Source: Siderastrea siderea
Taxonomy: Eukaryota; Cnidaria; Anthozoa; Scleractinia; Rhizangiidae
Assembly: GCA_964030785.1 (NCBI GenBank)
Contig: OZ034968.1
Location: 35,732,186 to 35,796,185, forward strand
DNA: 64,000 nt
Direction: 5' to 3'
Below, piece by piece: positions 24,895 through 35,450 of the stretch. Each line of letters starts with the position of its first letter. Positions within the stretch are counted from its first letter, which is position 1. The notes beneath the pieces were generated by a model. It was not told where the DNA came from. It saw only the letters and a list, made by a program, of their open reading frames with translations, and ran no database searches. Both the position numbers and the translations under genes were made by a program.

Positions 24895-27800
24895 TCAGCA
24901 GTATTCCCAGACTTCTTCAATGTGACATCCTTCAAGACAGCATTCTTGCACTATGTCAGTGGACGAGCTCGATTTTTTCTTTCGATGAAGGAAACTGTTA
25001 GCTTCTTTTTCGTCCGCCGTAACTGATCCTGCAAAGGGAAGAGACACGATTCCTCAAATCGTTAATTATTAATTTAATAATTAAATTTTTTACAGTGTCC
25101 ACAATTAGTTGTTTAAGCTATACACTTTGACCCTTAAATTCATTCATTCATTCATTCATTCATTCATTCATTCATTCATTCATTCATTCATTCATTCATT
25201 CATTCATTCATTCATTCATTCATTCATTCATTCACCCGTCTGCCCGCCCGCCCGTCCGTCCGTCCGTCCGTCTGTCCGTGCGTTCGTTCGTCCATTTGTT
25301 CGTTCGTTCATTCATTAATTCATTCATTCATGCATCCGTGTGTTCGTTTGTTCAGTTCGTTCGTTCATTCATTCAACCACTTGTGATCGCATGACCGTCT
25401 GAATGCACTTGGTATTGCATGATCGTCTGAATGCACTTGTGATTGCATGACCGCCTGAATGCAGTTGTGTGAGAGTAGTACAAACTCCGCATGCAAAATG
25501 TTGAAAGAAATCTATACGTTTTGTACGTTTGACTATTTTTTTAGTTTAGTAATGGGAAAAGAGAAGCTTACAGTGCTTTGCGCCTTTTTCTGAACACCTC
25601 CCAAACACATGCGTTGTGTGTTTGATCAGGTGAGATCTATACTTGGTCCAACCTTTGAAAAACGCCAAAGCTTTTGAAAAACGCCAAACAGAGAGAATAT
25701 GTTTTTTCCTCCACGTTTAAAGTGCTCGTGTTGGTTCTTAATTGAACAGTAAGAAATGAGAGTAAAATATATGAAATAATCGTATGTGAGCTGCCTATGA
25801 AATAAGAAATGATGATGACCCTTGCAGTTTAAGATATCAACCTAAGCAGTTGATAAAAGAACAACTTGAAAAAATTCAAGCTTGAACGAGGTCATGGGTT
25901 CGCATCCCGTTCCTGAAGCCTGAATTTTTTTCAGGTTGTTCTTTTATCAACTGCTCAAGTTGATATCTTTAACTGCACAGTAAGAATTATTCCTTAAAAT
26001 TATTGTAATTAGTTAACTTTTATGTTTGGGATGCACCCTAGAATTTTTTTCGGCTCACTTAGTTTTTATTTATTTATTTTTAATTTTTTTTGTCTCTCTT
26101 TGCAGCGCGAATGAGTGCGAAACTCAAACCCAGTTGTGAAGCGCGAATGAGTGCGAAACTCAAACCCAGTCGCCATTTTTAGTTTAGAGCCCGCGCAAGT
26201 AGTCCTTAGTGTTATAAACCATTAAGCGAGCGACTTTGAACGTCTTCAGTTGGCTTTTCTCAGTGTACGGATTGGGTGAGCTATGAGCTACATTGAACAT
26301 ATATTAGGAAAAACAGTAGAAAAGTTGAAGGGATTGTCAACTGTAGTATACATATAGTGGCGACAATAATCTTATTTTTTCACTGAGTTGATCCAGTTTA
26401 CAAGTCCACTTTAAAATCCCATAGAAATCAACTTAATATTGAGCAAGCTATGTATTTGTATGCCGTCATGACATTTCACTGTATCAAGCGTGGAAGGGTT
26501 AACAAAGACAAAACAAACAAACTGAACCATAAAGTCTTTACTCACTAATTCGTCTGCTAACTCCCATGTAGCAAACCGCAAAGTAGACGTGTATTATGTG
26601 ATCGCCGCAAAAGAATCCATGGATTGGCCGCTGACCAACTTCACTGGTTTTCACAAATCGCGCTGAAGAAACAAAGGACGTTGTGCCAACAAGGTATGCA
26701 GCCAGGGTTTGCCTAGAAAATGGCCTCCTTTGGAGACTTTAGGGGTGCTGTGTTATAATATATTTTAATTTCTCACACAAAGCTTTATTGAACAGTAGAT
26801 ACTTGGTGCAGATATATGTATTCTGCCCCAAAGGTAGATTCAATTTGTACTTTGAAATACTTTAACTTATTTGTGAAACAACAACTGCAATTCACATGTT
26901 GAAGTTAAAAAGGGTTAGGCCTCCTTCCCTTAATTTTGCGCGCCACGTTTGACTTACTTGTGCTAGTATCTTTTTACCCAATAAGCCCCAGTGTCAACAT
27001 GCATATTGTCCTCACTGTTCTCCATATATTTCTTATTGTTCTAGTTACCCAGTGTAGTTAGTAGCATTTGTTTAAACATCAAGACATTTTATTTTTTGGG
27101 ATCACTTTATTGATTCTCACGATCTGTATGTTTGATCAAGCAGTGATATTGTGAGGAGAAATTAGATGCCTATCACCATTGTGGCTTAAAGGGTTAATTG
27201 ATGAAGTGAAGTAAACCTGGCTTGTTGCGTTCGCTTTCTCGATTTCGTTCCTGCCTTCTTGGGGCAAGCAACAGGCTACGAGAAGTTTTACAATGCATTG
27301 TTTTGCGGTTCACTTTATTCTATATACACAAATGCAAACAACGTTTGGCAGAAAGACACCATCTGAGCTTTACAGTGCAGAAGATCGCAAAGCATTATAA
27401 TATCACATTCTACTTCTGTGTGCCAGTTATTATGTTACTCTGATTTATTCTGCATTTCGTTCACCTGTACTCTTTTCATGTTTTTTCGTAATAATTTCTG
27501 TTTCCATCACTTGAAGATTTAGATTAAGGCAGACACTCTCTAAGGTTTACTAAAGATGTGGATGACGGTACGGGTACGTCTGCCTTCTTATTTGATGGGC
27601 CTGATATTATCCCTTTTGCTTTTCGTTGAAATTTTGTCTGTCCGTGCGCCGTCCTTGTTTCGTTTCTTTTGTTCAGGCTTGAGCGTTTTATTTCGAGGTT
27701 TGCACTGGTAAAAGAATGTTAATTATTTAGCCGATTATTTAACTTGATATTTTAAAGTATTAATTTTGAAGCTTTTTGTTTTACTAACGACATCATATCA

Positions 27801-27913
27801 ACATTATATTATCTAAACTGCACAAAAGAATTAAACTCACTTCCATTCACCTGGTCGCTTGATAGAAGTACAAACACAATGGCAAAGAGCCATGCACTGT
27901 GCCGGCTCTCCAT
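24895..27913 (-). CDS. Insulin-like peptide precursor 1 (ILP-1), three coding exons
   Basis: Exons are 27913-27841, 26662-26546 and 25028-24895, total 107 aa. Secreted insulin/IGF-family ligands act through the insulin-type receptor tyrosine kinase. Exon 1 gives a signal peptide with hydrophobic core AWLFAIVFVLL. Exon 2 gives the B chain: CGDHIIHVYFAVC, Cys43 and Cys55, the family CG-X10-C spacing. Exon 3 gives a C-peptide of roughly 15-18 residues, the basic site RKKK (79-82) and the A chain TDIVQECCLEGC...C, with Cys93, 94, 98 and 107 in CC-X3-C-X8-C spacing. A dibasic RR (61-62) ends the B chain, so insulin-like processing is expected. The chain stops exactly at the last Cys. Introns are both phase 1: donors GGAA|GTGAGT and ATTA|GTGAGT, acceptors TTCTTCAG and TTTGCAG. 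The C-peptide phase-1 intron is the conserved insulin-gene position. The start ATG directly follows CTTTAG, an acceptor. An in-frame alternative donor 12 bp inside exon 1 would break the phase. Closest relative in the window is ILP-2. Confidence 0.93.
25138..25375. repeat. Compound tetranucleotide microsatellite
   Basis: (ATTC)n for roughly 95 bp, then (CCGT/CCGC)n and (TTCG)n, then ATTC again. It lies in ILP-1 intron 2. An open frame of repeated FIHS residues here is an artefact of the array. Confidence 0.97.
25821..25980. mobile_element. Fold-back derivative of a tRNA-SINE (family 3)
   Basis: Two arms of about 65 bp, each carrying GTTGATAAAAGAACAAC and AAAATTCA-type SINE-tail sequence, face each other around a B-box remnant GGTCATGGGTTCGCATCCCG. 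Arm identity is high, with a few mismatches. The tail motif equals that of the family 3 SINEs at 45325 and 63425. It lies in ILP-1 intron 2. Confidence 0.75.
26105..26174. repeat. 36-bp direct duplication
   Basis: GCGCGAATGAGTGCGAAACT starts at 26105 and again at 26141. Two copies, in ILP-1 intron 2, about 370 bp below the B-chain exon. Confidence 0.85.
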
Positions 27914-28089
27914 CTAAAGAAAGAACAAAGATATAGCTTTGTTTGCCCATAACAAAAAGTAGAAAACGTTCCCTTTCCTCGTTGGAAGCGAATCCTTTAC
28001 TGAGCGGCGTTTCTCGTGAAAAAACCACATGCTTCGAAATTCATGTAAATGGCGCATCCTGTCACCCTTTTCCTGCTTGAATCAATCCT

Positions 28090-28240
28090 TCAACCGTGTA
28101 TAGTAGTGTAGTTGTAGTTTTTGAATCTGTGGAGAAATTCCTGTTATGCTGTACGAGGTGGCTCTAACTTGTGAGTATGACCATTCAAATGAGAGATGTT
28201 GAGCAGTTGTTAGTACTTTAATGTGGTGCTGTTTACTTCT
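28090..28240 (+). repeat. ~106-bp dispersed repeat unit
   Basis: GAATCTGTGG, GGTGGCTCTAAC, GACCATTCAAATGAGAG and GTGGTGCTGTTTACTT in family order. It sits between ILP-1 exon 1 and the candidate leader exon. Confidence 0.7.
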
Positions 28241-28494
28241 CAATTTTCACTTGAAGAACGTAGAAAATTTTGTAGTTCATTCCTAAATTTAGCACACCTA
28301 GATACTAGAGTCTCAAGATGAATGCAAGTCGGATTACGCGTGCCGACCTTTAGTACGTCTTTCGAAACGCACCTCAGCAGATAGTTTGCCCGTCCTCGAT
28401 ACTTGAGGCGACTCAGGGTACCCATATAACCGCTAAATAGACGCGCTAAATATTGCTTGCCAGGGTTCGTATTAGACGCGAGTTGAGTAATCAT
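28240..28494 (-). other. Unassigned open frame (84 aa)
   Basis: ATG-initiated and basic, with YLLRCVSKDVLKVGTRNP. It loosely recalls a linker in retroelement proteins, but no motif is decisive. It lies inside the proposed ILP-1 leader intron, which argues against an independent gene. Confidence 0.15.
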
Positions 28495-28527
28495 AAAAGA
28501 AAAACGAGCTTTTTTTGTTGTTTTTAC

Positions 28528-28598
28528 CTGTGAGTAAAGGTCCTGATCTTTACAGCAGTGTACAAAGGAAACTCAAGCAGTTTTAAAATGGTTTTATA
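28528..28598 (-). promoter_or_regulatory. Candidate ILP-1 TATA box and short leader exon
   Basis: On the minus strand a TATAAAA box (28598-28592) is followed about 30 nt later by the expected start region near 28567, then by an ATG-free stretch ending in a CACAG|GTAAAA donor at 28528. The ILP-1 start codon (27913) sits right behind a splice acceptor, so an untranslated leader exon is required upstream. This one would give a leader intron of about 615 bp. The fit is good but unproven. Confidence 0.33.
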
Positions 28599-29335
28599 AT
28601 GCAACATTTTTTTAGAATTCTGCTCGCAGACGCAGCTGTTTTTCAGCTGTATCCACTCTAAGACACAACGCCACCTTGGCGCATATGGCTGTGCGTCCCA
28701 GTATGTTTGTATTCCTGTCTTACTGCAAACAAACTTCGCTCATCTGTTGGAATCCAAACAATACAAAACATATTGAATAAAGGAGGTAAAGTTGATAAGG
28801 ATGTAAAAACGGACCGCTAACATTCAATTTTTTTTTTAAAGAAGAGAATTGGTGTGTGTTCACATTACTTTCCTACGCTTTAATAGAAGCCTTTCGACGT
28901 CGTTTGAACCACCAATTTCTTTTACTATAAGATAAATGGCCTTCCCCCTTAGTTCATCCTAACGCCGGTTTCCAAATGAATAAAAATATTTTCAAAGTTT
29001 TAGCCTACCAGCTAGTAGTGAGAAAATGTGGCCATTGTGGGGACAGTTGTTGGGAAACACCCCTCATACATCGTGGATTAATCATTTCTCCATTCTCAAG
29101 TTTTTATTCTAAAACTAGAAGTTTAAGAGCACGATTTCGTGCTAGGAGAGTCCCCATTGAAACCATTTGAGAGACGTTTTTATGAAGTGAAGGATTTCTT
29201 ACTGAATCAGAAAGACTACAATAAGATTTGTGCAAGTTAATTCAATAACATTTAACGGTATAATATTGATAATACCCACATTGAGTTCACGTGCGTCCAA
29301 TGTTTCATGCATTAGGACTTGCCAGAAAGCGTGAG

Positions 29336-29830
29336 ATGACGTCGAGATGATGTCGGCAATGTCGCTAAAGAGCATGCGTTTCTTATGAAAAGGAACAGAT
29401 TTTCTCTTTACTTGTCCTTCCAGTTATCGGGGGCGCAGAGATGACGTCAAATCTTCACTGAAAACAGGAAAATGTCCCACAAGACGTCAGTACTTCGTAA
29501 GAAAAGAAAACCTGCCCACGAATAGATAAGAACAACTTGTCGAGATGACGTCGGCAATGTCGTTAAAGCGCATGCGTCTCTTGTTAAAACAAACAGATTT
29601 CTCTCTACTGTCCTTCTTAATTGTCCAGGTATCGGGGGCGGAAAGATGACTTCAAATCTTCACTGAAAACAGGAAACTGACCAACGAGATGACGACATAG
29701 CGCCAGACCTTCGCAGGGACAGATGCGTGGCCCACGACTAGATAAGCACAACTTGTCAAAACTTTGTAGGAACAGGAAAGCGGGCCACGAAAAGATAAGG
29801 ACAACTTTTAAAAACTCCGTAGGAATTGAA
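29336..29830. repeat. ~200-bp tandem repeat with clustered TGACGTC sites
   Basis: CGAGATGATGTCGGCAATGT at 29343 recurs as CGAGATGACGTCGGCAATGT at 29540 (197 bp). Further unit marks (GATAAGnACAACTT) are at about 29526, 29742 and 29791, so two units plus a partial third. TGACGTC-type cores occur at about 29337, 29442 (perfect palindrome TGACGTCA) and 29545, with an AGACGTCAG near 29483. These resemble CREB/ATF sites. Between the two ILP genes; function unknown. Confidence 0.75.
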
Positions 29831-30609
29831 CAGCCGCCATAAGTTGAAAAAAACATTGTTGAAACTCGAAATGAACTGAAAAGTGGCCGGAGAGATGGAA
29901 AGTTTTCAAAACGTCTTAGGCACCAGTGGTTTGCCTTCGCACATGATAATGTATTTCGAATTCTTACCACTTCTTCCTTGCATCCACAACTGAACAATCC
30001 TACATCCTAAAAACCTCATCCAACAAAATCCCTTTCGTGGAGCTCGTGAACTACACCCATTTGTTAGTTCTTTCTCAAAAGAAAACCTCTTATCAGAACC
30101 CTGATTACATTATGCGCAAGGGCCAGTTATAACACGTGCAGTCGTCGGTAGATGATAAATGTGACAAAAAATTCATCAATAGTTATAAAGCCCGGTCATC
30201 AAGTTTGCCAGCCTCGCCATCCAAGCACGCTCCTGAGTTGAACCCTAACTACACCAAAGTGTAGCGGAACTCCTAATCGAACGGATAAAACTAGGAAGAC
30301 GCTAGAAATACATATGCTGCCAGGTGGTGAAAGCTAGACAAGGCCTCATTCCCACCAGCTAAACTGGACCAGGATCCATCCTAGGACGTGTTATCGGGTT
30401 GTACCAGTAGGTTGTGTTTGAAGATTTAGGTCACAAGTGGGACAGTAGACAAAGAAAGGTTAATAAATTTTGAAAAAATTACGTCATGCCACACAAGTAG
30501 TCAATCAAGAAACTATTGCCAGTTCTCGCCCAGGATACGTACATCTCTGCATGCCAGGAATAGAATAAAACAATGACGTACAAGAACATGAACGATAACA
30601 GCAACGTCG

Positions 30610-31050
30610 GGCCTGGGGTAGCAATATGACTGAAGAGCTCAACCCGGTTACTGTAACATGAAGCATGGAGTATTACTACTCCCTCCTGGATGGTGGGGCG
30701 GGACAGGGGGGCGGGAGACCGGGAGAAAAGGGGGCGGGAGGTGTACGGGAGGCGGGAGAAGAGGGGGCGGGAAGCGGGATTCCCAAGGTAGCGGGAAGCG
30801 GGAGAAAAAGGGAAAAATTAGGCAACATTGCGCAATATTTCGCAATCGAATAAATGCAAAGGGGCGGGAGCCAAAAAATACAGGGCGGGAACCGGGATTA
30901 AAGGGTACGGGAAGCGGGAGGTTTAAACCCCCCTGTCCCCCCGCCCCCCACTGGATGGAAATTTATTGTATCCATCACAGCGTTACCTCCACCATCTTTT
31001 CGCCGGTACCGCCATTCAGTGTACACCTGGGTAGAGAGAGAGAGAGAGAA
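30610..31050 (-). mobile_element. SINE family 1 copy, split by a later MITE
   Basis: The minus strand carries CCCAGGTGTACACTGAATGG, GGTACCGGCG, GGTAACGCTGTGATGGA, then CCATCCAG, the insertion at 30694-30950, and resumes with GGAGTAGTAATACTCC, GCTTCATGTTACAG and AACCGGGTTGAGCTC. A short (GA)n expands the head side at about 31033-31050. Confidence 0.75.
30694..30950. mobile_element. GC-rich MITE with 8-bp target duplication (hAT-like), copy 1
   Basis: Flanked by perfect CTGGATGG on both sides (30686-30693 and 30951-30958), which occurs once in the uninterrupted SINE. Ends are inverted: TGGGGCGGGACAGGGGGG against TGGGGGGCGGGGGGACAGGG. The interior repeats GGGCGGGA, GGAAGCGGGAG and has a central AACATTGCGCAATATTTCGC. 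An 8-bp duplication fits hAT. A second copy is at about 39685-39905. Confidence 0.85.
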
Positions 31051-31522
31051 CATGGAGTGAAATTTCATGTCTGAGGAAGCAACAGGCCCCGATTGTTCGA
31101 GAGTCTGTTAACACTAACCCGGGATTAAAAGTTAACCTCGCGGACTCTGTTTCTCTTGTTTAAAATCTTTCCTTCGCTGTGCTTAAGTGAAATGATGCAA
31201 GCAGCTAAATTCAAAACGTAGGACAAAATTTGTCTAGAGCGATGATCTACGCCACTAAGCAATAAAACTGGATGTAAAATTGACGTTAATCCTGGATTAG
31301 CTTAGCCATGCTTGAGCAGCTCTGCCAAGGACGACACAGACCAACCTGGCCTCCAAACACCGAACCCCCCAATCTTTCCCGCCAACCATTACGCCACAGC
31401 ACCCCCACTCGCATCGAAGCGGATATCTTCCTCTCAGTGCTTTAGAAGCATTTCGTTTACGACGTAAGGTACTTAGTTTCAATTTAAGCGCTGTTTTGAG
31501 CCCAAAACGTAAAAATCACCGT

Positions 31523-31768
31523 GACCTGGTGTGCGTTTCTCGAAAGCCCCGAGACTTTTCGGGTCGATTTTGAGCACGATAAGTTACCCTATATGCTGTA
31601 AATAAAGAACTTTCTAAGCATCAAACGTCCCCTATTAGTTATACATTTTAGTCTTACCTTGAAGACATGTTAAAATAACAGCTTTGCAGAATGAGTTGAT
31701 CATGTTTTTATAAATGACTTTTCGGGACCGAAATGTTTTCGGGGTTTTCGAGAAACGCACCCCTGGTC
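31523..31768. mobile_element. MITE, about 246 bp
   Basis: Inverted ends GACCTGGTGTGCGTTTCTCG and GACCAGGGGTGCGTTTCTCG (right side read in reverse complement), continuing AAAGCCCCGA against AAACCCCGA. Subterminal CTTTTCGGG appears near both ends. No coding capacity and no obvious target duplication. Confidence 0.8.
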
Positions 31769-34700
31769 CATTCAATTTACACACAGTGACGATATCAGCA
31801 TAGCTGGTGGGATCGTGTACACTAAAATAATAAATTATATTGAATAAAAAAAATCATACACGCACTCAAACAACAGTCTCACGCGTAGAATGCTCGTGAA
31901 CAAACGCGTGAGTCGACTCACTCAACAAAATTACAAGCCATCGAGCTCACGGTTTTAGCATGCGACCGGCTTACGAGTCAAGGCACACGCCCAAATAGAG
32001 GGTGATAAAACCAGCTGATTGCACGTGCTGAGCACATGATGGAACCTGCTAGGCGAACATCCGCAGGATTGCCGCGGGCCAGAGAAAATGGTCAGGGTAA
32101 AATTTCAAGATTAGGAAGAAGTCAGGAAATTGTATCCCGCGTCAGAAAAAGTTGCGGTATTTTGAGGAATGTTCAGGGAAAACTAAAATTTTAACAACAT
32201 TGATTTATTCGTACCAAAGGCTGACAGAGAAATTTCAGGTCACTGTCACCTCGGCAATGTTTTATTTATTTCTTTTTTGTTTTTTGCTGTATAGTGGAAA
32301 GGACGGCTTTAATGGAGGGTTGGAGGCCTCTTCTATCTGCGAATTGTATTTATTTGGTCAGGGAAAAGTCACGGAATTTTGAAAACTGATCTCTGTGGCA
32401 ACTATGATCAGTACTACGCTGCAACAGCAAGTTTAGGCCGATCCAGGATAAGTCTCAACTTCGAAGTAGCCCAGTAAATGAATAGCCAATAAAGACTTTT
32501 TAAAAGTTCATTGCCTATCATTGTCGACTTGGATTTTTTTTTCACCCGAAAGATAAAGAGAGATGAAATCCATGGTCAACTTTGTATCCTGGAGTTGCTT
32601 TAATCAGCTTTCCAGCAACTGGGCCTAGATTATAGTTTCGCTTGAACACGCGACCAAACAAGCAATTTGTCGATACACGGTCAACCACACAGCTAACAAT
32701 GAAAGTCTTGGCAAAATTCTCAACCAATGAACATTCACAACACGTGATTTGATAAATAAGCAAACGAGGACAGAGCAACAAGCGAACAAAAATAGCCCAC
32801 AAAATGACGATAAAATGCGATTGATTTAACCATTAATGAGTTGAAAAAACCTTTTGGCGGTTACCCTTAACAACTCCGTAAAAACTCAAGCAAGTGACAA
32901 CATAGGGGCAGATATCGGACATGAAAGCTAATGGACTTTTGATTAATACAAAAATAGCAACTATCTAACTTCAAAAGACAGCGACCAAGGCTAAAAATAT
33001 ATGCTTCGTTTTTCATGTGGTTGAAGTTCATGATCTTGTTATCATGAGAACTTAATTAGGCTCATCTGAAGCGTGAGCTCTATAGTTTTCAAGATCATAA
33101 GAACAGTTTATGAGGCAGCCATTCTAAGGTCGAGGAAAGACAGAGATGTACTCCAGAACTTAGCGACAGAAACCAGTAACTATCCTTATACAAAAAGGCG
33201 CTTAAAGGCCTTTTTGAATTTACCTGTGGAATTGTCATGCTATCAGTTAAAATAGCTTTTCTCACAAACAGGGTCTTGCCAGCTTTGTTTGTTTGTTTCT
33301 TTTTGTTTTTGTTTTGTTTTTTCTAATTTTTTCAATTTTGTTTTTGTTTTGTTTGTTTGTCTTTTGGAAAATATAGGTACGAATAACGTGCAAAAAACAG
33401 GCTCTCCAGAAAAGATTATAGTCAGCAAAAAAGGATGAAGAAACCTTCCCTTGTTTTGAGTCAGTAAATGTTGTTGCGTATTTGCATCGGTTGGTGTAAA
33501 TGCCACAATGCACCTGATTGCGACACGGCAAGACTTAAACTACAGTTAAAGTAACAAAATGGTGATGATCAATGTGCTGGCATGTCATGACTAATAACAA
33601 TATCTGCACTATTGATGACAGTGCTTGCTGTAGCTAGCGCATAGACGAGCTAGAAAATGCGGCTTAGCGGCGCCAAACTTTTGAACTCTTGCCGACACTC
33701 GGCAGCTCCGCTCGTTCCAGTTTGACGCGGGCTAAAAATAATCTTGATGCAATCTATACAAAATTTCCTAAAATAGCAGAGACGCACAATCATGATTAAC
33801 ATTCATTACATGTAATATTCGGATTGTGCATCTAACTGTCAGAGTCAAATCGTTGTAGCTTTAGTCCTTTAGAGTCTGAATGAAAATTTTGGGAAATTTG
33901 TACTTTGGCCGTAGAGAGAATCCCATATAAAAATGACGGGGACTGAATTTCGACGAATATCTTGAGAAGATACCATACAAAGTATAACAGTTTCATCATT
34001 TGCGAAAAGTTGAATTTATCTCAAGCCAAAAAAGTACTTTAACTTATACTCTAAGGCGTGGTTGCGTGGAAAACTTTTCACTAAAATGAGTTCCTAAGAG
34101 TACTGTCCGCATCAATTGTTTTGTGCTTTGAAGGTTATCTGAACGCCCTAAATGATGTCAAAGGACAGCTACATGGTTGGCATCCTCTTCAGGATGTTGT
34201 CCTACCCACCCCCCCTACACCTCACCTTCCCACTATACTTCCCCCCCCCCACAGCCCACCCCACCACATCCCGTCCTCTCCACCCCACGATTCAACCCCC
34301 AGCACACCTCAACCCATCCCACCCCTGAGCCCAACATGTTGAACCCTTTTGCATGAACAGACAGCATGACACTTAATCCTTCTTATATATTACATTCATA
34401 TATTGCTATCGCATTTATCCCCCTTCTGCTGTCACCTAGTACTGTTTTTGTTTATTACGTCACGTTGTTTTCTTGGCGCATTAATTTCCGCGACCTGAAA
34501 CAAGTGGAGCGTAGTTTCCATCAATTTGACTTCTTTGAATTGTGGGGTTATGTTCTCAGGCATATGCATTGTCATGGTGATTTGATACATTGTTTACCAT
34601 CTCAGAATTCAAGCTCATTATCGCCGCCAGAAGTGTCTTGCTCAACCTAAAGTTCAGGGTTTTGTGCGAAATGCTTTTGGGATTATCAATGCGAGAAAAC

Positions 34701-35428
34701 GAGATCTCCTCCCTCTCGTTAATTTCGTTACATGAAAAATTTTACGTAAGTATCTTAAATTACAAATACCTTCAGACAAGCGTTAACGTCTTCTAGTAGA
34801 TAGGTGACAAGTAAAGAGACGGCGCACATTGAATAACCTTTTTTTTTCAAGTGTATTTTATATAGTACTATCTATCAAGTTACAGACATAACTTTTAATT
34901 TTAATGATATAGCACGTTTAAAAACGTCTTAAAATACCATTTACAACGAAGAGAGGACCAGGCACTCTCTTGCATATGAACCGATATACAACATCTCTGA
35001 TAAATAAGTTACAGTCTTTTCTTGAAGGCGAATGGATATACTAGCTCCACGTTCCGTCATTTCGAAAAGTTCCCAATCATGGAGCGAAATACAGTGTTTG
35101 TATGGAAAACGACGATGTCAAATAAGTTTATCAAATTTCATGTTTTTGTCTATAAATGTTTTGGAACTCAAAGAGTTTACGGGGGTTTGCTGATTTTTAG
35201 TCACAACTCTGCTCAGATTGCGACTAGGTATATTCGCTCTCATACAGTTGTTACTGGAACACCAATGTGAATATGTCAGGTTGATCCTCGAAGAGAACAA
35301 ACCGTGATTAAAGCTGCATTCCTCAACTTTCATCATCGATTTGGCTTTAGGTATCTTTTATTTATATTGAATATTTACACAAATTACTTCACATGGGTCT
35401 TCCGAGCAAACATTGTATTTCACGTCGT
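31769..35428. other. Non-coding region between ILP genes
   Basis: Contains a T-rich (GTTT)n-like run at 33283-33360, a C-rich low-complexity tract at 34200-34330, and otherwise unremarkable AT-rich DNA. No exon could be supported. As the region upstream of the ILP-1 leader and downstream of ILP-2, it may hold shared control elements. Confidence 0.4.
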
Positions 35429-35434
35429 TTTATT
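35429..35434 (-). terminator. Candidate poly(A) signal for ILP-2
   Basis: AATAAA on the minus strand, 16 nt after the ILP-2 stop codon. A second AATAAA lies at 35362-35357, about 90 nt past the stop. The second would give a more usual 3' UTR length. No canonical AATAAA is visible close behind ILP-1. Confidence 0.45.
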
Positions 35435-35450
35435 GCGTAGGTTTTTTGCG

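Noticed and set aside
25109..25318. Open frame of repeated FIHS residues
   Set aside because: Translation of a TTCA microsatellite; no selection for coding is evident.
30658..31074. Long frame rich in Gly and Arg
   Set aside because: It runs through the GC-rich MITE and the SINE it split; composition reflects GGGCGGGA repeats.
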